Positions 17,428-25,449 of a DNA stretch of 64,000 bases are shown here, piece by piece. The notes under the pieces are model-generated. The model had not been told where the DNA came from. It did no database searches and was given only the letters and a program-made list of their open reading frames with translations. The position numbers were made by a program, and so were the translations under genes. The first letter of the stretch is position 1, and each line of letters begins with the position of its first letter. Origin of the DNA: Chryseobacterium daecheongense (lineage in GTDB: Bacteria; Bacteroidota; Bacteroidia; Flavobacteriales; Weeksellaceae); assembly GCA_027920525.1 (NCBI GenBank), contig CP115858.1, positions 2,852,001 through 2,916,000 on the forward strand. The letters run 5' to 3'.

Positions 17428-18045
17428 TTGAAAAAACTGACTTTCGAAAATATCGCCAATTTTTTCCTGAAAAATTTCTTTCAGGGACTTGTTATTATCG
17501 GACCTATCGGGCTAACGATATTTGTCATATGGTATGTTGTCACGTCTATTGATAATATAATTCCATCTGTGGCAAAAGAAATACCGGGTTTGGTTTTTGT
17601 ATCAACTATTTTAATCACCGCACTTTTGGGCTACCTGGGTAATAAATTCGTTGTGGGAAGATTTTTTTTCGACACAATGGACAGCCTGTTGGAAAGAACA
17701 CCGGGGGTAAAACATATTTATACGCCAACTAAAGATGTAATGTCATCATTTGTTGGTGACAAGAAAAAATTTAATGATCCTGTATGGGTAAAAACCAATG
17801 AGCATCCTGAGATCTGGAGAATTGGTTTTTTAACCCAGAAAGAAATGGCAGATGTGGATAAACATAATTATGTTGCTGTTTATCTTCCTCACTCCTATGC
17901 TATTTCCGGATGGGTAATTGTTACGGAAGAAAAAAACATCAAACCTGTAGTGGGAATGTCTGCTGCTTCTGCAATGAAATTTGCAGTGAGTGGTGGTGTA
18001 GCCGGTTTCCACTCCGATGAAAATATATTTAAAGCGCCTGAGTAG
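17428..18045 (+). CDS. DUF502 membrane protein
   Basis: 205 aa from a TTG start at 17428; the N-terminal KKLTFENIANFFLKNFFQGL is typical of the family start. Two transmembrane segments (GLVIIGPIGLTIFVIWYVV and a second near residues 45-65) precede a soluble domain with TPGVKHIYTPTKDVM and AVYLPHSYAISGWV. DUF502 proteins are inner-membrane proteins of undefined function. It lies in a compact plus-strand run between miaE and tnaA. Confidence 0.85.
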   Translation: MKKLTFENIANFFLKNFFQGLVIIGPIGLTIFVIWYVVTSIDNIIPSVAKEIPGLVFVSTILITALLGYLGNKFVVGRFFFDTMDSLLERTPGVKHIYTPTKDVMSSFVGDKKKFNDPVWVKTNEHPEIWRIGFLTQKEMADVDKHNYVAVYLPHSYAISGWVIVTEEKNIKPVVGMSAASAMKFAVSGGVAGFHSDENIFKAPE

Positions 18046-18132
18046 TATTCTCCTGCTCCTTTAAATATATACTGATGAATTGAAATTATTTTCAAACAAA
18101 TTTTCTTTACAAAACAATAAAATACTTAACTC

Positions 18133-19509
18133 ATGAATTTACCGTACGCGGAACCTTTCCGCATTAAAATGATTGAAGAAATCCGTCAATCAACAAGAGA
18201 AGAAAGAGAGCAGTGGCTTAAAGAAGCCAATTACAACTTATTCAACTTAAAATCATCACAGGTTTTTATCGATTTACTAACCGATTCCGGAACCGGAGCC
18301 ATGTCGGACAGACAGTGGGGAGCATTAATGACCGGTGACGAAAGCTATGCCGGTTCCCGTTCTTTCGACCAACTTCACAATACTGTAAAAAATATAACCG
18401 GATTTCAATATCTTTTGCCCACTCACCAGGGAAGAGCAGCTGAAAACGTGCTGTTTTCTGTTCTGGTAAAAGAAGGAGATATAGTTCCCGGAAATTCCCA
18501 TTTCGATACTACAAAAGGACATATTGAGTTTCGCAAAGCACATGCAGTAGACTGCACAATTGATGAAGCATTTGATATTAATGATCTACATCCGTTTAAG
18601 GGAAATATTAATCTTGAAAAGCTGGAAGAGATTTACAAAAGCTATCCAAAAGAAAAAATCCCTTTTTGTTTAATTACCATCACCTGTAATTCTTCAGGAG
18701 GTCAGCCAGTTTCTCTGGAAAATATGAAAGCAGTAAGAGAACTTTCCAATCAATACGGAATTCCTGTTTTTTTCGACTCTGCAAGATTTGCTGAAAACGC
18801 TTATTTCATTAAAAAAAGAGAAAAAAGCCAGGAAAACAGAAGCATTAAAGAAATCTGCAAAGAGATCTTCTCATATGGTGATGGAATGACCATGAGCTCC
18901 AAAAAAGATGGATTGGTAAACATCGGTGGTTTCATCGCATTGAATAACGAGGAGGTTTTCAGAAAGGCTTCCAATTTTACAATTATCTATGAAGGCTTCA
19001 TAACCTACGGAGGTATGGCCGGAAGAGATATGGCAGCATTAGCCGTTGGACTGGATGAAGCTACGGAATTTGCTTATCTGGAAAGCAGGATCTCCCAGGT
19101 TGAATATCTTGGAAATAAGCTGATTGAATACGGAATTCCTGTGCAAAAGCCTATCGGAGGACATGCCGTTTTTATTGATTCTTTAAATTTCCTTCCAAAA
19201 GTATCAAGGGAAGAATATCCGGCACAGACTTTAGGTCTTGAAATCTACAAAGAAGCTGGCATCAGAACGGTTGAAATCGGCACCTTGCTAGCAGACAGAG
19301 ATCCAGAGACAAGACAAAACCGTTATCCGAAATTGGAGCTGGTTCGATTAGCAATTCCTAGGAGAACCTATACGAATAATCATATGGATTATATTGCTGC
19401 AGCGATCAAAAACGTTTATGAACGCCGTGATGAAATCGCAAAAGGATATAAGATAACATGGGAGCCAGATCTTTTAAGACATTTTACTGTTCAATTAGAA
19501 AAAGCATAA
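18133..19509 (+). CDS. tnaA: Tryptophanase
   Basis: 458 aa, a PLP-dependent beta-eliminating lyase that converts tryptophan to indole, pyruvate and ammonia. The PLP lysine lies in MSSKKDG (Lys257/258). Tryptophanase and tyrosine phenol-lyase are close relatives, so I compared the residues that separate them. Asp125 (FDTTKGH), Ile382 (TVEIGTL) and His450 (LLRHFT) match the tryptophanase forms, where tyrosine phenol-lyase has Thr, Arg and Phe. The call is therefore tryptophanase, although the N-terminus and several loops (SDRQWGALM, GLVNIGG) look more like tyrosine phenol-lyase. There is no tnaC leader peptide and no tnaB permease beside it, so regulation must differ from E. coli. Confidence 0.92.
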   Translation: MNLPYAEPFRIKMIEEIRQSTREEREQWLKEANYNLFNLKSSQVFIDLLTDSGTGAMSDRQWGALMTGDESYAGSRSFDQLHNTVKNITGFQYLLPTHQGRAAENVLFSVLVKEGDIVPGNSHFDTTKGHIEFRKAHAVDCTIDEAFDINDLHPFKGNINLEKLEEIYKSYPKEKIPFCLITITCNSSGGQPVSLENMKAVRELSNQYGIPVFFDSARFAENAYFIKKREKSQENRSIKEICKEIFSYGDGMTMSSKKDGLVNIGGFIALNNEEVFRKASNFTIIYEGFITYGGMAGRDMAALAVGLDEATEFAYLESRISQVEYLGNKLIEYGIPVQKPIGGHAVFIDSLNFLPKVSREEYPAQTLGLEIYKEAGIRTVEIGTLLADRDPETRQNRYPKLELVRLAIPRRTYTNNHMDYIAAAIKNVYERRDEIAKGYKITWEPDLLRHFTVQLEKA

Positions 19510-19515
19510 AAATTA

Positions 19516-19539
19516 AAACCGGAGTAATTCCGGTTTTTT
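19516..19539 (+). terminator. Terminator of tnaA
   Basis: Stem AAACCGGA / TCCGGTTT with loop GTAAT followed by T6. Confidence 0.9.
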
Positions 19540-19744
19540 CATTTTATATACACATACGAGAATAAATTGTTAAAAAAAATCGTAATAAGGAAAAATACAC
19601 AACATATCATTTATGTATTTTACGATTTTAACTAATTTTTACTATTTGATTGAAAATTTTCATATAATTATGCATCGCATCCATTTTTCATAACACTTTT
19701 CAAATAATAGTGATTTTTTCTGATGATTTAAAAACAAAAATCAA

Positions 19745-19752
19745 TACTTTTG
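19745..19752 (+). promoter_or_regulatory. Putative -7 element TACTTTTG for the TonB receptor at 19785
   Basis: An exact TAnnTTTG match 33 bp before the ATG. No TTG is seen at standard distance, so control by an activator is possible. Confidence 0.5.
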
Positions 19753-19784
19753 ATTGAATTACCAATCTCAGAAACTCAATATAT

Positions 19785-22220
19785 ATGAAAATTAAATATC
19801 TAAGCGCTTTATTTCTGGGCAGCACTGCGGCTTTATATTCGCAGCAAATCAATGACACCATTTCTAAAGAAGCAAAAATTGAAGAAGTAGCTATTACGGG
19901 GAGCCGAAACAAAAAAAGAACAGTAATAGACACTCCTGTTCCCATCGATGTTATTGACATCAAACAGGTAAGTCAATCTACAGGGCAAGTTGAAGTGAAC
20001 CAGCTCCTGCAGTTTTCGGCACCTTCATTTAATTCCAATAAACAATCGGGGTCAGATGGTGCAGATGCTGTCGATCCAGCCACTCTCAGAGGATTGGGAC
20101 CAGACCAGACTTTACTTTTATTAAACGGCAAAAGATACCATCAGTCTTCACTGATCAATCTTTTCGGAACTAAGGGAAGAGGAAACACCGGATATGACAT
20201 GAACACCATTCCGATCGGAGCTATTAAAAGGATTGAAGTCCTTCGCGATGGAGCTTCCGCTCAATACGGTTCCGATGCTATTGCAGGCGTTATCAACGTC
20301 ATCTTAAATGACCGAGATAAAGGCTTTGAAGGAAATGCATTTTACGGGATGAACCTTTTTAAAAGTCCCGGAGATAAAGATGTTGTATCAGATCATAAAA
20401 TTGACGGGCTTACTTTTGATTTTAACGGAAATTATGGAACAAAAATAGGATCACAAGGAGGATTTGCAAATTTTACCGCAGAATTCATCAATAAAGAATA
20501 TGCAATCAGAAATGCTAATCCTACGGTTTATGATGCCCCAAGACAACGTTTTGGAGATGCAAAATCACAAAATGTATATTTCTTTGGAAATATTGAAGTT
20601 CCATTATCAGATAATATAAAATTTTATTCTCATCCCGGGTTTTCCCATAGAAATACAGATGCTAATGCATGGACCAGAAAAGCAGATGCAGATGGAAACA
20701 TACCGCAGGTTTATCCAAATGGATTTAACCCTATTCAGGATACAAGCATCACAGATTTTACATTTGATAATGGTTTAAAGTTTAAAGTTGCAGGTTGGGA
20801 TGCCGATGTTTATAATGCCTTTGGCAATAACAGATTTACGTACCAGATAGACAATACAATTAATGCTACATTAGGTATAAAATCTCCTACAAGTTTTAAC
20901 GCAGGAGGGCACTCGTTACTTCAAAATACAACAGGATTTAATGCAACGAAACAATTTGGAGTGTTAGAAGGACTAAATATCGCTTTCGGATCTGAGTTTA
21001 GGTACGAAAAATTTAATGTTATAAGGGGGCAAGAAGCATCTTATGCAATGTATGATGTCAACGGGAACATTGTAACTTCAAATACAGATCCTAGTCTTTT
21101 AGTAATAAATCCTTTAACAGGCAACATCAGACCTGGAGGCTCCCAGGGCTTTCCCGGATATTCTCAGGAAGTTAATAAAAGTAGAAATAATTTTGCAGCC
21201 TATATCGATACCGAGCTTGATATTACCAAAAAATGGATGGTTAGTGCAGCAGGTAGATTTGAAAACTACAGTGATTTTGGAAGTACCATTAATGGGAAAT
21301 TTGCAACAAGATATGCGATAACTCCTCAATTTGCACTTCGAGGTTCAGTTTCAACAGGGTTCAGAGCTCCTTCGTTAGCTCAAAAATATTATGCGCTTCA
21401 ATTCACGAATTTTCAGGGAGGTAATCTTGTAACGATCCAATTAGCATCAAATGACAGTGATTTAGCTGTAAAATCCGGGATATCTCAATTAAAACAAGAA
21501 ACATCTCTTAACGGGAGTGTAGGGTTTACATTCAACACGGGAAAGTTTACTGCAACTGTTGATGGGTACTACATTAATGTAAAAAACCGAATTGTATTGA
21601 CAGGTAACTTTGCCAGAACAGACCTTCCACCTGATGTTCAGGCAGATTATCCTTATATTGATCAGGCACAATTTTTTTCCAATGCCATAGACACAAGAAC
21701 AAAGGGTGTAGATGTTATATTAAGCTACAATGAAACACTTGGAAACGGAAGATTAACCACAACTTTAGCAGGAAACTACAACGAAATGGAGATCACATCT
21801 GTAAACGTTTCAGAAAAATTAAAAGGAAAAGAAGATATATATTTAAGTGCGCGTGAACGTGCTTTTATCCTCGCCTCAGCTCCGAAGACTAAAATTAATT
21901 TAAATGTTAACTATAAAATTAACAAGTTCAATGCTAATATACAGTTGGTTAGATTTGATAAACTCACATTAATTGGCTACAATGGCCCTGATGATTATCA
22001 GACCTACAACGCTAAAGTAACCACTGATCTATCTTTCGGGTATGATTTTTCAAAAAATATTAGTTTAACTATTGGAAGTAAGAATTTATTCAACAGATAT
22101 CCCACTTTACAAAGAGAGGCTGTTTCTGCAGGAAATACAGAATCCGGTGGTATTTTCGATCCTGTTCAGATGGGCTTTTCCGGAAGACAGGCTTTTGCAA
22201 GATTTAATTTCAGATTTTAA
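19785..22220 (+). CDS. TonB-dependent outer-membrane receptor
   Basis: 811 aa with a signal peptide (cleavage after ALYSQ). A TonB-box-like IEEVAITGSR precedes the plug domain (LRGLGPDQTLLLLNGKR; IPIGAIKRIEVLRDGASAQY; GVINVIL). A 22-strand-type barrel ends in the aromatic-rich strand GRQAFARFNFRF. It lacks the carboxypeptidase-regulatory domain of SusC proteins and has no SusD partner, so it is a stand-alone importer. The ligand is not deducible; it lies after tnaA but has its own -7 box and a strong terminator. Codons in the middle look A/T-richer than the neighbours. Confidence 0.88.
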   Translation: MKIKYLSALFLGSTAALYSQQINDTISKEAKIEEVAITGSRNKKRTVIDTPVPIDVIDIKQVSQSTGQVEVNQLLQFSAPSFNSNKQSGSDGADAVDPATLRGLGPDQTLLLLNGKRYHQSSLINLFGTKGRGNTGYDMNTIPIGAIKRIEVLRDGASAQYGSDAIAGVINVILNDRDKGFEGNAFYGMNLFKSPGDKDVVSDHKIDGLTFDFNGNYGTKIGSQGGFANFTAEFINKEYAIRNANPTVYDAPRQRFGDAKSQNVYFFGNIEVPLSDNIKFYSHPGFSHRNTDANAWTRKADADGNIPQVYPNGFNPIQDTSITDFTFDNGLKFKVAGWDADVYNAFGNNRFTYQIDNTINATLGIKSPTSFNAGGHSLLQNTTGFNATKQFGVLEGLNIAFGSEFRYEKFNVIRGQEASYAMYDVNGNIVTSNTDPSLLVINPLTGNIRPGGSQGFPGYSQEVNKSRNNFAAYIDTELDITKKWMVSAAGRFENYSDFGSTINGKFATRYAITPQFALRGSVSTGFRAPSLAQKYYALQFTNFQGGNLVTIQLASNDSDLAVKSGISQLKQETSLNGSVGFTFNTGKFTATVDGYYINVKNRIVLTGNFARTDLPPDVQADYPYIDQAQFFSNAIDTRTKGVDVILSYNETLGNGRLTTTLAGNYNEMEITSVNVSEKLKGKEDIYLSARERAFILASAPKTKINLNVNYKINKFNANIQLVRFDKLTLIGYNGPDDYQTYNAKVTTDLSFGYDFSKNISLTIGSKNLFNRYPTLQREAVSAGNTESGGIFDPVQMGFSGRQAFARFNFRF

Positions 22221-22222
22221 AT

Positions 22223-22257
22223 AAAAAAGGCTCCGGATTTATCGGAGCCTTTTTTTT
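22223..22257. terminator. Bidirectional terminator between TonB receptor and sugar dehydrogenase
   Basis: A-run, stem GGCTCCG / CGGAGCC with loop GATTTAT, T9. It overlaps the last bases of the convergent minus-strand gene. Confidence 0.9.
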
Positions 22258-23473
22258 ATTTCTTAGAAATTTTATATAATTTCCCACTGTCGGTAACAGC
22301 ATAGATGTTTCCGTCTATTCCATCCAACACATCCCTGAATCTTTCTTTCTGATCAGCAAGCAAACGTTCTTCTCCAACCACTTTATTATCTTTCATCACA
22401 ATCCGGTTGATGTGTTCACCACTTAAGCAGCCAATAAACAAATTACCTTTCCACTCATCTATATTTCCTGTATAAAAAGTAACACCACTTGGAGAGATTA
22501 CCGGATCCCAGTAATAAACAGGTTGCTCCGTACCCTCTCTCTGGGTAATTCCCTCTCCCACTTTCGCTCCGGAGTATTCAATACCATAGGTTACGTCACC
22601 CCATCCATAATTTTTACCCGCTTGAATTAAGTTAATTTCATCACCTCCCCTTGGACCCATTTCCACATCCCATAAGGACCCGTTGGGATCTATTGCCAAA
22701 CCTTGCGGATTTCTTATACCATAGGCATAAATCTCATGTTTAAATCCGGCCTTTCCGATGAATGGATTTCCCGGAGCGGGTTTTCCTTCTTTTGTTATTT
22801 TAAGGATTTTACCTAAATAATTATCCGTTTTCTGGGCATACACCCTGGTTTCTTTATCTGATCTTTCTCCGGTACTTACAAACAAATTCCCATCTTTATC
22901 AAAGGCCAATCGGCTTCCGTAATGTTTATCTCCGTCATATGATGGTTCAGCACGGAAAATGACTTTTACATCTGATATCATTTTTAAATCTCCTGAAAGT
23001 TTACCTTTTGCTACAGAGGTCAGATTACCCTTCCCAAAGGGTTCAGAAAAACTAAAGTAAATAATACTGTTATTTTTAAAATCTGGATCCAGTGCAACAT
23101 CCAGCATTCCTCCCTGTCCTTTTGCATCGACTTTAGGAAATCCTGATATCTTAGAAATCTGCTTCCCATCTTTAGAAACAACATTCATAAACCCGGATTT
23201 TTCAGTGATCAAAAATCTCCCGTCTGGTAAATTAATAATTCCCCAAGGTCTGCCCAGATCTTTATTTAAAACCTCAACATTGTAGGGTGTAGATGTCTTT
23301 ACAGCCTTAATTCTGGTTTGTCCTGCAAAGGCAGGTTTATAGTCTGAATTAGGCTTTTCTGTTTCCACACTTCCATCACTGCTGACCTTTTGAGCATTGA
23401 CGTTATTTTTCTTGCATGAAGATAAAACTAAAAAAAGACTAATGACTGGTACATAAAACTTATTGAATTTCAT
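22256..23473 (-). CDS. Lipoprotein PQQ-dependent sugar dehydrogenase (soluble aldose dehydrogenase type)
   Basis: 405 aa. A lipoprotein signal (LVLSSC) is followed by a six-bladed propeller of the glucose/sorbosone dehydrogenase family: GRPWGIINLPDGRFLITEKSG, ALDPDFKNNSIIYFSFSE, GSRLAFDKDGNLFVSTGERSD, RNPQGLAIDPNGSLWDVEMG and RGGDEIN. These match soluble aldose sugar dehydrogenases (YliI/Asd-like), which oxidise sugars with PQQ. PQQ biosynthesis genes are not in the window, so the cofactor may be scavenged. It is divergent from the BlaI-type regulator; the shared 107-bp region contains that regulator's operator. Confidence 0.88.
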   Translation of the reverse strand: MKFNKFYVPVISLFLVLSSCKKNNVNAQKVSSDGSVETEKPNSDYKPAFAGQTRIKAVKTSTPYNVEVLNKDLGRPWGIINLPDGRFLITEKSGFMNVVSKDGKQISKISGFPKVDAKGQGGMLDVALDPDFKNNSIIYFSFSEPFGKGNLTSVAKGKLSGDLKMISDVKVIFRAEPSYDGDKHYGSRLAFDKDGNLFVSTGERSDKETRVYAQKTDNYLGKILKITKEGKPAPGNPFIGKAGFKHEIYAYGIRNPQGLAIDPNGSLWDVEMGPRGGDEINLIQAGKNYGWGDVTYGIEYSGAKVGEGITQREGTEQPVYYWDPVISPSGVTFYTGNIDEWKGNLFIGCLSGEHINRIVMKDNKVVGEERLLADQKERFRDVLDGIDGNIYAVTDSGKLYKISKK

Positions 23474-23524
23474 AGCGTTGTGATTATTGGTTAAAAAAAC
23501 AATGGAAAAATAGTGCCATAAAAT

Positions 23525-23579
23525 TTGTTGATTTAAAATTTTATTCTACATTTGTAGAACAACATTTCAAATTGTAGAA
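23525..23579 (+). promoter_or_regulatory. blaI promoter with overlapping BlaI/MecI-type operator
   Basis: TTG 23525-23527, 19 bp, TACATTTG 23547-23554 is a textbook Bacteroidota promoter. The palindrome TTCTACA-TT-TGTAGAA (23544-23559) lies over the -7 box and has the TACA/TGTA core of BlaI/MecI operators. A second right half TGTAGAA sits at 23573-23579, exactly 20 bp (two helical turns) downstream and touching the ATG. Repressor bound here would block its own transcription. Confidence 0.82.
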
Positions 23580-23580
23580 T

Positions 23581-23952
23581 ATGAAAGAAATAAAATTAAC
23601 AGATTCGGAAAAAGTTCTCATGGAGATCATCTGGGATAAACAGAAAGTATTCATGAAAGATATTCTGGATCTTTACCCGGAACCCAAACCTGCATCCACT
23701 ACAGTAGCTACATTGCTTAAAAGAATGCAGAATAAAGATCTGATAGGATACACATTATATGGAAATTCCCGTGAATACTACCCAAAAGTAGCTAAAGGAG
23801 AATATTTCAGGGAAGAAATGACTTCCATGATTGACCGCTTTTTCAACAGCTCCGTGACCCAGTTTGCTTCATTTTTTACATCCAACACAAAACTAACCCA
23901 GAAGCAATTGATTGAACTGCGCGAAATAATTGATCAGAAAATAAAAGAATAA
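23581..23952 (+). CDS. BlaI/MecI/CopY-family transcriptional repressor
   Basis: 123 aa. An N-terminal winged helix (LTDSEKVLMEIIWDKQ; STTVATLLKRMQNKDLIGY) is followed by a helical dimerisation part that contains the usual cleavage zone between the two domains. Family members repress their own operon until a BlaR1-type M56 membrane protease triggers their cleavage. Exactly such a gene begins 2 bp after this stop. The palindromic operator upstream supports autoregulation. No beta-lactamase gene is close, so the signal is probably not a beta-lactam. Confidence 0.93.
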   Translation: MKEIKLTDSEKVLMEIIWDKQKVFMKDILDLYPEPKPASTTVATLLKRMQNKDLIGYTLYGNSREYYPKVAKGEYFREEMTSMIDRFFNSSVTQFASFFTSNTKLTQKQLIELREIIDQKIKE

Positions 23953-23954
23953 AG

Positions 23955-25397
23955 ATGCTTTACATTTTTTTTAAAATTGTTTTGTGTTCTTCACTTTTTA
24001 TTGGAGTGTACCATTTGTTATTGGAAAAAGAAAAAACGCACCACTTTAACAGGTTCTTTCTGCTTTTTTCCCTCGCATTTGCCTATACGGTTCCTTTTAT
24101 CTCAATCACAGCAAAAGGTCCCGTTACAACAGAAAGTCCACAACTAATTTTTGAAGAAACCACTCAACAGATATTAAGCCTTCCGGCTAAGGAAGAAGCT
24201 TTTGAATGGACCAATATTCTTTGGATTATATATGGAGCTATTACTTTAATGCTTTTAGTAAAGGCATTGCTCTCAATTTTAAAAATCCGGAATATAAAAG
24301 GAAAAGTAAGATATCAGGAAGGGTATAAAATAATCATCTCTGAGAATAACCTCTCCCCATTCACCTTTGGAAAAACTATTTACCTGGGGAAAAATTATCT
24401 TATTAACGACCAAATTGATCCAAGGATATTCTTACATGAAAAAAGCCATCTGGATCAAAAGCATAGCTGGGATCTATTCCTGATCGAGTTTTTAAAGGTA
24501 ATAACATGGTTTAATCCTGCCCTCTTTTTCTACAGAAGAGCAATGATCACCAATCATGAATTCTTAGCTGATGACCGCGTATTGAAAAACAATTTCAATA
24601 TCAAAGATTATCAAAATCTGATACTCGATGAAATAATTGATTCTCAAAAATTTGATTTCACACACTCATTTAATTTCAACAACACAAAAAAACGATTTAT
24701 TATGATGAACACTAAAAAAACCAAATTCGCAAGCTTAAAAAAAGCCATTACCATCCCTATACTCATAACAGCCTTTGCCTTATTTGTCCAAAAGACCTAT
24801 GCCAGCAATTACGTTTCAGGTAACGGTACACCCATGGAAGAATATGCAGTAGAATCCTTCAGTACTTTACAAGAAATATCTTCTAAGCAGAGTAGGAAAG
24901 ATCACCAAAGTATTACGGACACCATTCGCCCCACAAAAAAGGCGAATGTAAAAAAGGCAAAAATCAATAAAAATAGCGCACCTCCGCCTCCATCTCCTCC
25001 TCGTGTAGAAAAAAATGGATCTAAGAAAGCAAACATGAGTGGAGATCAGAACATCCCACCACCTCCGCCTCCGGCGAGCACTTCTTTTATCCAGGCAGAA
25101 TTCCCTCAGGGAATTAATGAATTCCGAAACAAGGTGGCAAAAAATTTTAACGGTAGTGTATTTAAAGGAGATGAAGGCCGGCTCCAATCTAATGTATTCA
25201 TTTCAATAAATGCCGAAGGGACAGTAGAAAAAGTAGTGGCAGATGGAAAAAACAAACTTTTTAATGACGAGAGCGTAAGAGCCATTAAAGCCTCTACAGA
25301 AAATATCAACTGGAAACCCGCACTGGCAGATGGTAAACCCGCACCAACGGTTTTTAAGCTGCCATTAGCTATGATATTTGAAAATAAGAAAAAATGA
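23955..25397 (+). CDS. BlaR1-like M56 membrane metalloprotease with C-terminal TonB-type domain
   Basis: 480 aa. Three N-terminal transmembrane segments and an M56 zinc protease domain (HEKSH, His161-Glu162-His165, with NHEFLADDRV about 45 residues on) are followed by a fourth membrane helix (AITIPILITAFALFVQ). A proline-rich periplasmic stretch (about residues 345-375, with PPPPSPP and PPPPPP) leads into a TonB C-terminal-like domain (VFISINAEGTVEKVV). It has no penicillin-binding sensor domain like that of BlaR1. It probably senses an envelope signal and inactivates the adjacent repressor. The M56-TonB fusion is common in Bacteroidota, but its signal is generally undefined. Confidence 0.88.
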   Translation: MLYIFFKIVLCSSLFIGVYHLLLEKEKTHHFNRFFLLFSLAFAYTVPFISITAKGPVTTESPQLIFEETTQQILSLPAKEEAFEWTNILWIIYGAITLMLLVKALLSILKIRNIKGKVRYQEGYKIIISENNLSPFTFGKTIYLGKNYLINDQIDPRIFLHEKSHLDQKHSWDLFLIEFLKVITWFNPALFFYRRAMITNHEFLADDRVLKNNFNIKDYQNLILDEIIDSQKFDFTHSFNFNNTKKRFIMMNTKKTKFASLKKAITIPILITAFALFVQKTYASNYVSGNGTPMEEYAVESFSTLQEISSKQSRKDHQSITDTIRPTKKANVKKAKINKNSAPPPPSPPRVEKNGSKKANMSGDQNIPPPPPPASTSFIQAEFPQGINEFRNKVAKNFNGSVFKGDEGRLQSNVFISINAEGTVEKVVADGKNKLFNDESVRAIKASTENINWKPALADGKPAPTVFKLPLAMIFENKKK

Positions 25398-25408
25398 TAA
25401 TAATTATG

Positions 25409-25436
25409 AGAGTCCTGAAAAGGACTCTTTTTTTTT
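25409..25436 (+). terminator. Terminator of the blaI-M56 operon
   Basis: Stem GAGTCCT / AGGACTC with GAAA loop followed by a T9 run. Confidence 0.9.
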
Positions 25437-25437
25437 A

Positions 25438-25445
25438 TAAATTTG
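25438..25445 (+). promoter_or_regulatory. Possible -7 element TAAATTTG very close to the uvrB ATG
   Basis: An exact consensus match ending 4 bp before the ATG. If used, transcription would begin at about the start codon and give a leaderless mRNA. It may be a chance match. Confidence 0.35.
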
Positions 25446-25449
25446 ATGT

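Noticed and set aside
18046..18132. A tnaC-like leader peptide before tnaA
   Set aside because: The 87-bp spacer has no short ORF with a Trp codon followed by a regulatory hairpin.
18133..19509. Tyrosine phenol-lyase as the call for 18133
   Set aside because: The diagnostic residues Asp125, Ile382 and His450 are those of tryptophanase.
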